A stretch of DNA of 64,000 nt from an uncultured Odoribacter sp. (GCA_944321165.1 CALUKE010000004.1:186001-250000); one strand, 5' to 3'; numbered from the stretch's first letter, positions 1 to 8,565 are shown. A program made the numbers and translations. Notes: a model not told the origin generated them from the sequence alone.

Positions 1-303
1 TTTGACAAGCACCAATACCCCGTTGTCTTTGCCCCGCTGTCCCACGCCCCATTTCTCTGCCAACCGCTGCGCATAATCGCTCGGTTCATAACCATCCAGA
101 GATGCCACCGTCACAACAGCGATCTGAGTCGAAGAGGTATCATTGAAATGCCTTAACTTTTCTTCCAACATCCGCTGCTGCTGAGGAGAGAACAACTGAG
201 TGAAATCATTGACAATCCGCCGGGGACGCATGGGCTCCGGAAAATCCTGCGCCTGCAGACAAAGCGTCCAAAACAGAAATATATACGTAAACAACAGCTT
301 CAT
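1..303 (-). CDS. TPM-domain (YgcG-like) exported protein, 3' part missing
   Basis: Only the first 101 codons lie in the window; the reading frame runs off the left edge. The protein begins with a signal peptide (MKLLFTYIFLFWTLCLQAQ) followed by the start of a TPM domain, recognisable from the patterns 'VNDFTQLFSPQQQ', 'STQIAVVTVASLDGYEP' and 'AEKWGVGQRGKDNGVLVLV'. TPM proteins are membrane-associated periplasmic proteins of poorly settled function, often encoded next to LemA. The start lies 2 bp after the stop of the preceding TPM gene on the same strand, so the two are very probably cotranscribed and translationally coupled. A C-terminal membrane segment or glycine-rich tail, common in this family, would be outside the window. 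Confidence 0.85.
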   Translation of the reverse strand, partial: MKLLFTYIFLFWTLCLQAQDFPEPMRPRRIVNDFTQLFSPQQQRMLEEKLRHFNDTSSTQIAVVTVASLDGYEPSDYAQRLAEKWGVGQRGKDNGVLVLVK

Positions 304-305
304 GA

Positions 306-743
306 CTAATCTTTAAAAGAAATTTCATCCGGTAATTCATTCACATCATTCGCCTGATAAGGGAAAAAGGCCTTCAATTGCTGCCCGACAGCAGCAACCG
401 CCTCACAAATCCCCTCACAGACCTGCCCGTTTTTAAATCGCTCAACCATTCCATTCTTGATCCGATCCCAAAAATGTTCCGGTACTTTTGCATGGATACC
501 GGCATCACCCAAAATCGCCAATTTCTTGTCCTTCAGAGCAACATATATCAACACTCCGTTCCGCAAGGCAGTCTTGTGCATTTTCAGTTCGGCAAACACC
601 TGAGCCGCTCGGTCCAATACCTCCTTTTTCGAATGATTCTCAATGTGGACACGGATTTCACCCGAAGTATTTTTTTCTGCCTGCTGAATGGCAGCCACGA
701 TCCGGCTTTTTTGTTCAGCCGTAAAATACTTTGAAGGATTCAT
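306..743 (-). CDS. TPM-domain protein (short)
   Basis: A 145-residue protein made almost entirely of one TPM domain. Visible family patterns are 'NTSGEIRVHIE' near residue 25, 'RNGVLIYVALKDKKLAILGD' around residues 61-80 and a GI.EAV stretch near the C terminus. No signal peptide or membrane segment is evident, unlike the neighbouring TPM gene, so it may be cytosolic or associate with partner membrane proteins. It follows the LemA gene by about 40 bp and precedes the second TPM gene by 2 bp. The LemA-TPM-TPM order is a common Bacteroidetes arrangement. The biochemical role is not established. Confidence 0.85.
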   Translation of the reverse strand: MNPSKYFTAEQKSRIVAAIQQAEKNTSGEIRVHIENHSKKEVLDRAAQVFAELKMHKTALRNGVLIYVALKDKKLAILGDAGIHAKVPEHFWDRIKNGMVERFKNGQVCEGICEAVAAVGQQLKAFFPYQANDVNELPDEISFKD

Positions 744-784
744 GCATCACAGATTTTCAATAAGACAAAATACATGCTTCTCCA

Positions 785-1375
785 TCAGAACTCAACTTTC
801 GGAGCACTCTCGGCTCCTGCAGTCGCTTCAAAATAAGGCTTCGGCGTAAAACCGAACATACCGGCCACCAGATTCCGCGGGAATTGCCGCACAGAAGTAT
901 TATAAGCACGCGCCACCTCGTTGAACTTCCGACGTTCCACCGCAATCCGGTTTTCTGTTCCCTCAAGTTGCGCCTGCAAATCCAGAAAATTCTGATTGGC
1001 CTTCAGATCCGGATAATTTTCCGCCACCGCCATCAGACGGGACAAAGCCGAAGACAATTCTCCCTGAACCTGATTGAGTTGCTGAAGAGTCGCCTCATCC
1101 AGCTGATCAAGATTCAAACGAAGTTGCGTAGCCTTTGCCCGAGCCTCTACCACCTCTGTCAGGGTACTTTCCTCGTGTGCAGCATAGCCCTTTACCGTAT
1201 TCACCAAATTCGGAATCAAGTCCAAACGCCTCTGATACTGGTTTTCGACATTCGACCACTGAGCCTCGACTCCTTCACGCATGGTTACCATACCATTATA
1301 CGCTCCTTTAAACCAAAAGAAAATGCTGAGAACAATAACAGCAATAACAATAAGAACAATGTAACCTTTTTTCAT
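785..1375 (-). CDS. lemA: LemA family protein
   Basis: A 196-residue protein with one N-terminal membrane anchor (residues 5-23, hydrophobic after MKKG) followed by the helical LemA domain. Family hallmarks are 'GMVTMREGVEAQWSNVENQYQRR', 'DLIPNLVNTVKGYAAHE' and the C-terminal 'VRQFPRNLVAGMFGF'. LemA proteins are anchored with the helical part outside the inner membrane; their molecular function is unclear. The gene is the first of a LemA-TPM-TPM set and lies 42 bp downstream of the antiporter gene, so the whole leftward run may be one transcript. A second, more diverged LemA-like protein is encoded upstream of the antiporter. Confidence 0.92.
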   Translation of the reverse strand: MKKGYIVLIVIAVIVLSIFFWFKGAYNGMVTMREGVEAQWSNVENQYQRRLDLIPNLVNTVKGYAAHEESTLTEVVEARAKATQLRLNLDQLDEATLQQLNQVQGELSSALSRLMAVAENYPDLKANQNFLDLQAQLEGTENRIAVERRKFNEVARAYNTSVRQFPRNLVAGMFGFTPKPYFEATAGAESAPKVEF

Positions 1376-1417
1376 GTATCCGATTTTTTAATATCTACAA
1401 AATTAAAGAATTCTATG

Positions 1418-2356
1418 TCAATGTACAATCAACCAAATGAGATAATACAAATATCCGATCAGAAATACGGCCCCTTCCCAACGGCTGATCCGACGCCCTT
1501 TGCCTGTGAAGACAAATATGAATAACAAAACCGATGCCATCATGTTCACCCAAATGTCTGGCAGACTGTCCTCCGGGACCTGCAAAGGCATAATGCTGGC
1601 AGATGCCCCTAAAATCAAAAACGTATTGAAAATATTCGAACCGACGACATTCCCGATCGCAATATCGGCATTCCTTTTCCGGGCAGCAATGAGCGACGTG
1701 GCCAGTTCCGGCAAAGAAGTGCCGATTGAAACAATCGTCAAGCCGATAATCCGCTCAGAAATCCCGGCCAGCTGAGCCAGTTGAACCGCTCCATTCACCA
1801 ACAGACGACCGCCGCCAATCAAACCGATCAGTCCCAAAACAATAAACAGCAGAGATTTCCCCATTCCATACGGTTTTATGTCTACCTCCTCTGTCACTCC
1901 TCCCCGTTTGGCAATAAACAAGGTATAAGCAATAAAGACCACAAAAAAACAAAGCAGACAAAATCCCTCGGTCCGAGAAATCAAAGCATCCGGTTCCCCG
2001 ATCGCCAATATCAAAATCAACACGGAAGCCAGGATAGTCAAGGGAATCTCTACCCATGTCGTAGAACGCTTGATCCCGATCGGCGCACACAGGGCCGTCA
2101 CGCCCAATATAGCCAAAATATTAAAAATATTACTACCCAGAACATTTCCCAACGCCAGGGCAGAGTTCCCGTCCAGCGAAGAGATCATATTCACGACCAG
2201 TTCCGGAGTAGACGTTCCGAAAGCCACTACTGTCAACCCAATCACAATATTTGAAATCTTTAAACGGTGAGCCAGCGCAGCCCCTCCATCTACCAAGAAA
2301 TTAGCCCCGTAGACCAAAATGACAAAACCGACGATCAAATAAATTATGGCAACCAT
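1418..2356 (-). CDS. Calcium/sodium antiporter (CaCA family, YrbG-like)
   Basis: A 312-residue inner-membrane protein with about ten hydrophobic segments in two homologous halves. Each half carries an alpha-repeat signature of the CaCA superfamily: 'VAFGTSTPELVVN' with 'ALGNVLGSNIFNILAILG' in the N-terminal half and 'VSIGTSLPELATS' with 'AIGNVVGSNIFNTFLILG' in the C-terminal half. The acidic residue in each (S/T)PEL motif is the expected cation ligand. The likely reaction is exchange of Na+ or H+ against Ca2+. The gene follows the LemA-like gene by about 24 bp. The length matches the YrbG group. Confidence 0.93.
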   Translation of the reverse strand: MVAIIYLIVGFVILVYGANFLVDGGAALAHRLKISNIVIGLTVVAFGTSTPELVVNMISSLDGNSALALGNVLGSNIFNILAILGVTALCAPIGIKRSTTWVEIPLTILASVLILILAIGEPDALISRTEGFCLLCFFVVFIAYTLFIAKRGGVTEEVDIKPYGMGKSLLFIVLGLIGLIGGGRLLVNGAVQLAQLAGISERIIGLTIVSIGTSLPELATSLIAARKRNADIAIGNVVGSNIFNTFLILGASASIMPLQVPEDSLPDIWVNMMASVLLFIFVFTGKGRRISRWEGAVFLIGYLYYLIWLIVH

Positions 2357-2380
2357 CCAAAAACGAATAAAAAATGAAAA

Positions 2381-2887
2381 TCATGCCTTCTCCCAGCATG
2401 CTCTCGGAGTAAAATCGAACAAATTGGCAATGACATTGGAAGGTGTCGAACGAACTTGACGGTTATAGACAGTCACCGCCATTTCATAATCCCTGCGGGC
2501 CATCTTCAACGGCTCCTCCGTCTCATTCCATACCCGCTGCAAACGCAGAAAACAATCCGTATCCGACCCAACCATTCCTTCTTTTGCCAATGTCTGCAAA
2601 AATTTCTCCACCTCTGTTGAGCAAGCATCAAAAGCGGCTTTCTCGGCTTCAGACAAATGGGCGTATTCCATCCCTTGCCATTCGCCGATTTCCGAAACAA
2701 GATCTTTCTTCCGCGCGGCATATGGCTGGAGAAGCGCTACCACCTCCGGCAATAAATCAAATCTTTTTTTCAAACATCCGTCAATCACCAGCAAGGCCTG
2801 ATCCACCTTGTTTCGCTTATAAGACAATCTCTGATAAGCAACGATCGCATAGGAAAAAATAACCAGCAGAGCAAAAAGTGGGAACAT
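2381..2887 (-). CDS. LemA-like protein, diverged
   Basis: A 168-residue protein with an N-terminal hydrophobic anchor (residues 2-17) and a LemA-like helical body: 'YKRNKVDQALLVIDGCLKKRFDLLPEVVALLQPYA' in the middle of the first half, and a C-terminal 'YNRQVRSTPSNVIANLFDFTPRA' that mirrors the end of the canonical LemA. Similarity to the 196-residue LemA is clear at both ends and weak in the centre. It is the first gene of the leftward run. A candidate -7 box lies about 40 bp upstream, in the gap shared with the divergent LysE gene. Confidence 0.8.
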   Translation of the reverse strand: MFPLFALLVIFSYAIVAYQRLSYKRNKVDQALLVIDGCLKKRFDLLPEVVALLQPYAARKKDLVSEIGEWQGMEYAHLSEAEKAAFDACSTEVEKFLQTLAKEGMVGSDTDCFLRLQRVWNETEEPLKMARRDYEMAVTVYNRQVRSTPSNVIANLFDFTPRACWEKA

Positions 2888-2926
2888 GGACGATAAAATT
2901 TACAAATTCATCACTAATTTATGTCA

Positions 2927-2934
2927 CAAAATTA
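2927..2934 (-). promoter_or_regulatory. Candidate -7 box for the LemA/antiporter run
   Basis: The complement reads TAATTTTG, a full match to the Bacteroidetes TAnnTTTG element, 40 bp upstream of the LemA-like start. No convincing -33 TTTG was found at the right spacing. Confidence 0.35.
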
Positions 2935-2991
2935 ATTTATTTTGCAGAGAAGCATTATTTTTAACCGGAAATTATTGGAAAAGGCATTGAA

Positions 2992-3603
2992 ATGAATTTA
3001 GCAGGATTTATCAGCGCAGCCCTATTGCTGACCCTCATGCCGGGACCGGACATTCTTTTCGTCATCACACAGAGCATCACCCGGGGCCGGAAATCCGGCA
3101 TCGTCTTTGTCGCCGGTTTGTGCACCGGCCTGGTCGTACATATCACCGCCGTCAGTCTCGGAGTTTCCGTATTGTTGATGAATTCACCCGTCGCCTTTAC
3201 CCTGCTCAAGATGGCCGGTGCGGCCTATCTGCTCTACCTGAGTATCCGGGCCTTTCTCGGCCGGCATCAGAACCATTTCGAACTGCAGCCATCTGCCTCC
3301 GCCCAAGGCAAGCTTTACCGGAAAGGCATTCTAATGAACCTGCTGAATCCCAAGGTCATTCTGTTTTTCCTGGCCTTTTTCCCGCAATTCATCGACCCGG
3401 ACATCGGACAACCGGTATTTCAAATGCTCTGCTTGGGATTGATTTTTATGGTTCAGGCCTTTCTGATCTTCTCCCTTGTCGCCATCCTGGCCGACCGGCT
3501 CGCCCGACGACTGATGCAGCATCCCCGCATCGCTTTGGGTGTCAATATTGCAGAATCCCTGATCTATGCCTTGATCGGTCTCAGCATCCTGTTCGTTCAT
3601 TGA
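2992..3603 (+). CDS. LysE/RhtB family amino acid exporter
   Basis: A 203-residue inner-membrane protein with about six hydrophobic segments. The N terminus (FISAALLLTLMPGPDILFV) carries the 'MPGPD' signature of the LysE/RhtB superfamily, followed by 'TQSITRGRKSGIVFVAGLCTG' and 'KGILMNLLNPKVILFFLAFFPQF', also typical of RhtB proteins. These proteins export amino acids or related small metabolites; the substrate cannot be read from sequence. The gene is divergent from the LemA run and stands alone: the next rightward gene has its own candidate promoter. Confidence 0.92.
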   Translation: MNLAGFISAALLLTLMPGPDILFVITQSITRGRKSGIVFVAGLCTGLVVHITAVSLGVSVLLMNSPVAFTLLKMAGAAYLLYLSIRAFLGRHQNHFELQPSASAQGKLYRKGILMNLLNPKVILFFLAFFPQFIDPDIGQPVFQMLCLGLIFMVQAFLIFSLVAILADRLARRLMQHPRIALGVNIAESLIYALIGLSILFVH

Positions 3604-3654
3604 CACGACACGCCGATTTTTCACATTCTGTAGAGAAACCTTTTCATAATCCCA

Positions 3655-3697
3655 AAAATTAGGTATATTTGAAGTGGTTTAACTAAAATTAGGTATA
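3655..3697 (+). repeat. Two 13-bp direct repeats in the leader of the S-component/DUF362/polyferredoxin genes
   Basis: AAAATTAGGTATA occurs at 3655-3667 and again at 3685-3697, 30 bp apart. The first copy overlaps the candidate -7 box and the second ends just before the start codon, as expected of paired operator half-sites; this role is inference. Confidence 0.45.
3664..3671 (+). promoter_or_regulatory. Candidate -7 box TATATTTG
   Basis: A full match to TAnnTTTG lies 31 bp before the first ATG of the following gene. It suggests a separate promoter for the three-gene redox group. No clear -33 element was seen. Confidence 0.4.
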
Positions 3698-3701
3698 CAC
3701 T

Positions 3702-4220
3702 ATGATGATCGTTTCTCAATTTCGTCCGTTGAATCTTTCGGTAATCAACGTCCGGACCTATCTATTTGCCACTCTTTTCATTGCCGGGAACATCGTTCTT
3801 CCCCAGTTGTGCCATCTGATACCGGAAGGAGGAAAAATCTTCCTGCCGATTTATTTTTTCACCCTGATCGCAGCTTACAAATTCGGGCTGAAAGTAGGTT
3901 TGCTGACCGCCGTACTTTCTCCCCTGTGCAATCATCTGCTGTTCGGCATGCCACCGGCAGGCATGTTGCCGGTGCTGCTGGTGAAATCCTCCCTGCTGGC
4001 CGTATGTGCCGCCTGGGTCGCCAAACAGAGCAAAGCAGTTTCGCTGCTCCACGTCGCTGTGGTCGTTCTGGCCTACCAACTGTTCGGAGGTGTGGCAGAA
4101 TGGGCGCTGACCTCCCATTTCTCGGCAGCCATACAAGATTTCAAAATCGGTTTCCCGGGTATGCTGCTGCAGATCATCCTGGGCTGGGCCATTCTGAAGA
4201 AAATAGCCAACTACGCCTGA
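3702..4220 (+). CDS. ECF transporter S-component-like membrane protein
   Basis: A 172-residue, very hydrophobic protein with five or six membrane segments. 'IFLPIYFFTLIAAYKFGLKVGLLTAVLSPLCNHLLFGMP' resembles the core of ECF-type substrate-binding (S) components, which capture vitamins or metal cofactors. No ECF ATPase or T component is encoded nearby, so it would have to share a general energizing module or work alone. It leads a rightward group with the DUF362 protein (33-bp gap) and the polyferredoxin, suggesting a link to redox or cofactor supply. ATG codons at 3702 and 3705 are both possible starts. Family assignment is from overall pattern, so confidence is moderate. Confidence 0.65.
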   Translation: MMIVSQFRPLNLSVINVRTYLFATLFIAGNIVLPQLCHLIPEGGKIFLPIYFFTLIAAYKFGLKVGLLTAVLSPLCNHLLFGMPPAGMLPVLLVKSSLLAVCAAWVAKQSKAVSLLHVAVVVLAYQLFGGVAEWALTSHFSAAIQDFKIGFPGMLLQIILGWAILKKIANYA

Positions 4221-4252
4221 CACGACACCACTGAACCCAAAAACATACAAAC

Positions 4253-5182
4253 ATGGACCGACGAGAATTTTTAAAAGCATTGGCCTTGACCGGAGCTGCC
4301 GTAACCATGAAATGGGACGGCGTCATGGACATCATGGCCCAGGAGAACCATACCTCCGGAACATATGATCTGGTAGCCGTCATGGGAGGCGAACCGGCAG
4401 AGATGTTCCGGAAAGCCATCGCGGAATTCGGAGGCATCGGCAAATTTGTCAAAGCTGGTCAGAAAGTGGTCGTCAAACCCAACATCGGCTGGGACAAAGT
4501 ACCGGAACTGGCCGGAAATACCAACCCGGAACTGATTACGGAAATCATTCGGCAGTGTTTCGACGCCGGAGCCAAGGAAGTGGTGGTATTCGACCATACC
4601 TGCGATGACTGGCGCAAATGCTACCAGAACAGCGGCATCGAAGAGGCCGCCAAAGCAGCCGGCGCCAAAGTCATGCCGGCACACGAAGAATCATATTACC
4701 GGGAGATCGAACTTCCCCGGGCGAAGAACCTGAAAAAGGCCAAAGTACATACAGCCATCCTCGACTGCGACGTATGGATCAACGTCCCCATCCTGAAAAA
4801 CCACGGTGGCGCAAAAATGACCATCTCCATGAAAAACCACATGGGCATCGTCTGGGACCGGGGCTTCTTCCATTCAAACGACCTGCAGCAATGCATTGCG
4901 GATATCTGCACCATCCATAAACCGGCCGTACTGAACGTAGTCGATGCCTATCGCATCCTGAAAACCAATGGTCCGCGAGGGAAATCAGAAGCCGACGTCG
5001 TTCTGACCAAGGGACTGTTCATGTCTCCGGACATCGTCGCCGTTGACACCGCCGCCACGAAATTTTTCAACCAGATCGAAAAAATGCCGCTGGAAGTGGT
5101 CGGCCACCTGGCCAAAGGCGAGGAGTTAAAAATCGGGACAATGGACATCGATCGTTTAAACATCAAACGGATAAAAATCTAA
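4253..5182 (+). CDS. Tat-exported DUF362 protein
   Basis: A 309-residue protein with a twin-arginine-type leader (MDRREFLKALALTGAA) followed by a DUF362 domain. Visible patterns include 'KAGQKVVVKPNIGWDKVPE', 'ITEIIRQCFDAGAKEVVVFDH', 'IDVPILKNH'-like 'WINVPILKNHGGAKMTISMKN' and 'VDAYRILKTNGPRG'. DUF362 proteins are commonly found beside ferredoxins, and some are fused to 4Fe-4S domains; their reaction is not established. It is followed after 9 bp by a polyferredoxin gene, so the pair probably forms an extracytoplasmic redox unit with electrons supplied across the membrane. Confidence 0.88.
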   Translation: MDRREFLKALALTGAAVTMKWDGVMDIMAQENHTSGTYDLVAVMGGEPAEMFRKAIAEFGGIGKFVKAGQKVVVKPNIGWDKVPELAGNTNPELITEIIRQCFDAGAKEVVVFDHTCDDWRKCYQNSGIEEAAKAAGAKVMPAHEESYYREIELPRAKNLKKAKVHTAILDCDVWINVPILKNHGGAKMTISMKNHMGIVWDRGFFHSNDLQQCIADICTIHKPAVLNVVDAYRILKTNGPRGKSEADVVLTKGLFMSPDIVAVDTAATKFFNQIEKMPLEVVGHLAKGEELKIGTMDIDRLNIKRIKI

Positions 5183-5191
5183 CCAACACCT

Positions 5192-6703
5192 ATGCTGAAA
5201 AAGATACGCCTCCTGCTCGCTCTCGTGATCGGTTTCACGATCACGTGCTGCTTTCTGGATTTTGCAGGCCTCACCGACGGCTGGCCCAACCTGGCCAGAT
5301 GGCAATTTGTTCCGGCCCTGCTGGCCGGCAGCCTTGTCGTGGTCATCACGCTGCTTGTACTCACGCTGCTGTTCGGACGTATTTACTGTTCCGTCATTTG
5401 CCCGTTAGGCATTTTTCAGGATGTCATCGCCTGGATTTCCAAAAAAACAAACCGGAAAAAGAAATATGCCTTCAGCCGGGAGAAGCGTCTGCTGCGATAC
5501 GGGATATTGGGAATCGTCATCCTGGCGTTCCTGCTGGGAGGCACAGTTTTGCTGAGTCTGCTCGATCCGTACAGTGCCTTCGGACGCATGACTGTCAATG
5601 TCTTCCGACCGGTCTACCAGGGAGCCAACAATCTGCTGGCCGGCGTATTCAACCACTTCGGCAATTATACCTTTTACCACGTCCAGATATACGTGCTGAG
5701 CACCGCCTCCCTGCTCATCGGCCTGCTGACCTTCGGGGCTGTCGGCTGGCTGGCCTGGAAACACGGGCGCACCTGGTGCAACACCCTCTGTCCGGTAGGT
5801 ACCCTTTGGGGCTTCCTGTCCCGTTACTCCCTCTGGAAAGTAACGATCGACCGACAAAATTGCATCTCCTGCGGTTTATGCGAACGCAAATGCAAAGCCG
5901 CCTGCATCGACAGTCGGGAGGGACAGATCGACCACAGCCGGTGCGTGGACTGCTTCGACTGTCTATCAACCTGCCATAAACAGGCTATTCACTACCGTTT
6001 TCTCGGTAAAACCAAACCGACGGAAACTTCCCCCGACTCCTCCAAACGACAATTCGTCGCCACCCTCGCCGCCCTGTCCCTGAGTATTCCGGCCAAAGCC
6101 CTGACACAAGCCGCGCCGCTTTCCAACAGCAACAAAGCCTGGCACAAGCAACACCCGCTGAGTCCTCCCGGTTCCCGAAGCGCCGAACACCTGCTGGCTC
6201 ACTGTACGGCCTGCCATCTCTGCATTGCCAAATGTCCCTCCCGGGTACTTAAACCGGCTCTGTTCGAATACGGCGCAGGAGGTATGATGCAGCCCAAAAT
6301 GGACTTCGAGCACGGCTTCTGCAATTTCGACTGCACCGTATGTTCTGAGGTATGTCCCAACGGCGCCCTGTTGCCGTTGAGCAAGGAAGAAAAACACAAA
6401 CTGCAAATGGGACGGGTGGTTTTTGTCATCGACAACTGCATCGTCCATACCGACGAAACCAGCTGCGGCGCCTGCTCGGAGCACTGTCCCACTCAGGCCG
6501 TCAGCATGGTTCCCTATAAAAATGGCCTGACAATTCCCTCGGTAAATCCCGACATCTGTGTCGGCTGCGGCGGCTGCGAATACGTCTGCCCCGTCCGTCC
6601 TTTCCGGGCTATTTACATCGAAGGGAATCCGGTTCACCAACAGGCCAAAGCATTCCAGGAAGCCGAACGCAAAGAGGTCATCCTCGACGATTTCGGATTC
6701 TAA
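5192..6703 (+). CDS. Membrane polyferredoxin (NapH-like) fused to a second ferredoxin region
   Basis: A 503-residue protein. Residues 1-210 hold about four or five membrane segments with two NapH-type Cys motifs ('YCSVICP' near 65-71, 'WCNTLCP' near 195-201). Residues 224-262 hold a dicluster ferredoxin ('CISCGLCERKC', 'CVDCFDCLSTC'). Residues 284-305 look like a second twin-arginine-like hydrophobic leader ('SSKRQFVATLAALSLSIP'). Residues 338-470 hold further Cys motifs ('CTACHLCIAKCP', 'CTVCSEVCP', 'CGACSEHCP', 'CVGCGGCEYVCP'). It looks like a NapH-like electron-transfer protein joined to a NapG/NapF-like one. It follows the DUF362 gene directly and probably passes electrons from the membrane to that protein. 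The substrate is unknown; no nitrate reductase gene is nearby. Confidence 0.88.
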   Translation: MLKKIRLLLALVIGFTITCCFLDFAGLTDGWPNLARWQFVPALLAGSLVVVITLLVLTLLFGRIYCSVICPLGIFQDVIAWISKKTNRKKKYAFSREKRLLRYGILGIVILAFLLGGTVLLSLLDPYSAFGRMTVNVFRPVYQGANNLLAGVFNHFGNYTFYHVQIYVLSTASLLIGLLTFGAVGWLAWKHGRTWCNTLCPVGTLWGFLSRYSLWKVTIDRQNCISCGLCERKCKAACIDSREGQIDHSRCVDCFDCLSTCHKQAIHYRFLGKTKPTETSPDSSKRQFVATLAALSLSIPAKALTQAAPLSNSNKAWHKQHPLSPPGSRSAEHLLAHCTACHLCIAKCPSRVLKPALFEYGAGGMMQPKMDFEHGFCNFDCTVCSEVCPNGALLPLSKEEKHKLQMGRVVFVIDNCIVHTDETSCGACSEHCPTQAVSMVPYKNGLTIPSVNPDICVGCGGCEYVCPVRPFRAIYIEGNPVHQQAKAFQEAERKEVILDDFGF

Positions 6704-6736
6704 AAACAGCGGCTGTCTTGAGACAGCCGCTGTTTT
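6703..6736. terminator. Bidirectional terminator between polyferredoxin and SulP genes
   Basis: A perfect 16-bp inverted repeat (AAAACAGCGGCTGTCT and its complement) with a minimal loop sits between two convergent genes. It starts at the last base of the polyferredoxin stop codon and has A/T runs on both sides. Confidence 0.9.
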
Positions 6737-6739
6737 CAC

Positions 6740-8422
6740 TCACTGCTTTTCAGCCAGGACCTCTCCCGCCCGTTTCAAGGCTTCGTGAATATCACTGCAT
6801 ATATTCTCCTCTCCGATTAGCCGGGAAAAGGAAGATTTCACCAACGTCTCCCGAACCCGTTCATTGACGCCGGAAAGTATGATTTGTATCCGCTCTTTGG
6901 AAGACAGACGGTAAAGACTCTCCAGGTTATGCAAACCGGTCGTATCCATAAAAGGTACCTTCCGCATCCGGATAATACGGATTTCCGGTTTGTCTCCGAT
7001 GGTCTTCATACACTCATCGAATTTATTGGCCACTCCGAAAAAGAAAGGACCGTCGATTTCATACACTTCCACTCCTTTCGAAACGACCAATTTTTCCTCT
7101 TCATGATATATCTCTCCTTCCCGGGAAAGATCCAGCTGATCCTTCGACACAGTGATACGCGTCACCTCACTCATCCGTTTCATAAACAGCACCAGTGCCA
7201 ACAGCAGACCGATCTCGATGGCAATCGTCAGATCGAAGATCACAGTCAAGAGAAAAGTAGTCAGCAATACCGCCACATCCGATTTCGAATTTTTCATCAA
7301 CGACTTGAAAGTCCGCCACTCACTCATATTATAAGAAACGATGACCAGCACCCCGGCCAGACAGGCCATCGGAATATGCTTCGTCAAAGGACCGAGAAAC
7401 AGCAGGATCAGCAACAGGACAACCGCATGGATCAAACCGGCTACCGGCGTTTTTCCGCCATTATTGATATTGGTCATGGTTCTGGCAATCGCTCCCGTAG
7501 CCGGAATACCGCCGAAAAAGGGCACCACGATATTGGCGGCTCCTTGAGCCATCAATTCGGTATTGGAATTGTGCTTGTGACCGGTCACCCCGTCGGCCAC
7601 TGTCGCCGACAACAGAGATTCGATCGCCCCGAGTATGGCAATGGTAAAAGCGGCCGGCAACAATTGATTGATGGTTTCTATATTGAACAACAACTTGTTC
7701 GGTGTCGGCAGACTGGCATTGATTTCAAAGCGGTCTCCAATCGTCTCCAGACCGGTCACATTCCAATGGTGACGCAGAAGATAACTGACAACCGTCATTA
7801 CAATAATCGCAATCAAAGAACCCGGTATCTTCTTCGAAAATTTCGGCGTAACCAAGATCAGCAATACACTGCCCACGCCAACCGCCAAAGCAAGCCAATT
7901 GGTAGTACCGAAACTCTGAAAATAAGCGATCCATTTAGAAATAAAATCAGCCGGCACTTCCGTCATCGTCAAACCGAACAGATCCTTGATCTGAGTCGTA
8001 AAAATCGTCAGCGCGATACCACTGGTAAATCCGACGACAATCGGATACGGAATAAAACGGATAATCGTTCCCAACTTGAAAGCCCCCATCAATACCAACA
8101 TGATACCTGCCATAACCGTGGCAATCGCCAGACCTTCAATCCCGAATTGCTGGATAATCCCGTAAACAATCACGATAAAAGCTCCCGTAGGACCTCCGAT
8201 CTGAACATGACTTCCTCCCAAAAAGGAGATGATAAAACCGGCAATAATCGCCGTAATCAATCCCTGTTCAGGACTGACGCCCGAAGCGATACCGAAAGCG
8301 ATGGCCAATGGCAAAGCCACAATTCCCACAATAATCCCGGCCATCAGATCGGCCAAAAATTTTTCCTTGTTGTAATTTTTCAGGACATCGAACAATACAG
8401 GCTGAAAATCAAGATGTTTCAT
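6740..8422 (-). CDS. SulP family anion transporter with STAS domain
   Basis: The chosen start gives 560 residues. The open frame extends 33 codons further to an ATG at 8521, but that extension is AT-rich, not typical of the family, and a candidate -7 box lies inside it. 'FDVLKNYNKEKFLADLMAGIIVGIVALPLAIAFG' is the classic SulP N terminus; later 'GPTGAFIVIVYG' and 'ATGAIARTMTNINNGGKTPVAGLIHA' match the transmembrane core of ten or more segments. The C-terminal 110 residues form a STAS domain ('VYEIDGPFFFGVANKFDE', 'FMDTTGLHNLESLYRL'). SulP proteins import sulfate, bicarbonate, dicarboxylates or other anions; the substrate cannot be fixed from sequence. Confidence 0.93.
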   Translation of the reverse strand: MKHLDFQPVLFDVLKNYNKEKFLADLMAGIIVGIVALPLAIAFGIASGVSPEQGLITAIIAGFIISFLGGSHVQIGGPTGAFIVIVYGIIQQFGIEGLAIATVMAGIMLVLMGAFKLGTIIRFIPYPIVVGFTSGIALTIFTTQIKDLFGLTMTEVPADFISKWIAYFQSFGTTNWLALAVGVGSVLLILVTPKFSKKIPGSLIAIIVMTVVSYLLRHHWNVTGLETIGDRFEINASLPTPNKLLFNIETINQLLPAAFTIAILGAIESLLSATVADGVTGHKHNSNTELMAQGAANIVVPFFGGIPATGAIARTMTNINNGGKTPVAGLIHAVVLLLILLFLGPLTKHIPMACLAGVLVIVSYNMSEWRTFKSLMKNSKSDVAVLLTTFLLTVIFDLTIAIEIGLLLALVLFMKRMSEVTRITVSKDQLDLSREGEIYHEEEKLVVSKGVEVYEIDGPFFFGVANKFDECMKTIGDKPEIRIIRMRKVPFMDTTGLHNLESLYRLSSKERIQIILSGVNERVRETLVKSSFSRLIGEENICSDIHEALKRAGEVLAEKQ

Positions 8423-8451
8423 ACTATTTTTCACTATTTGATAACAGCCGG

Positions 8452-8459
8452 CAAAATTA
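8452..8459 (-). promoter_or_regulatory. Candidate -7 box for SulP gene
   Basis: The complement reads TAATTTTG 30 bp upstream of the ATG at 8422. A transcript from here could not encode the longer version of the protein, which supports the internal start. Confidence 0.45.
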
Positions 8460-8565
8460 TACAAAAAACTCAAAAAATTAAAAATTATCTGAAAAAGATC
8501 ACGGACTTGCAACTTTTCCATTTAAAAAGAAAAGCAGAGAATGTCCTAAAAAATCACTTTTTTTA

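Noticed and set aside
8422-8521. Longer N terminus for the SulP transporter starting at 8521
   Set aside because: The extra 33 residues do not resemble the family, the DNA is strongly AT-rich, and a candidate -7 box lies inside.
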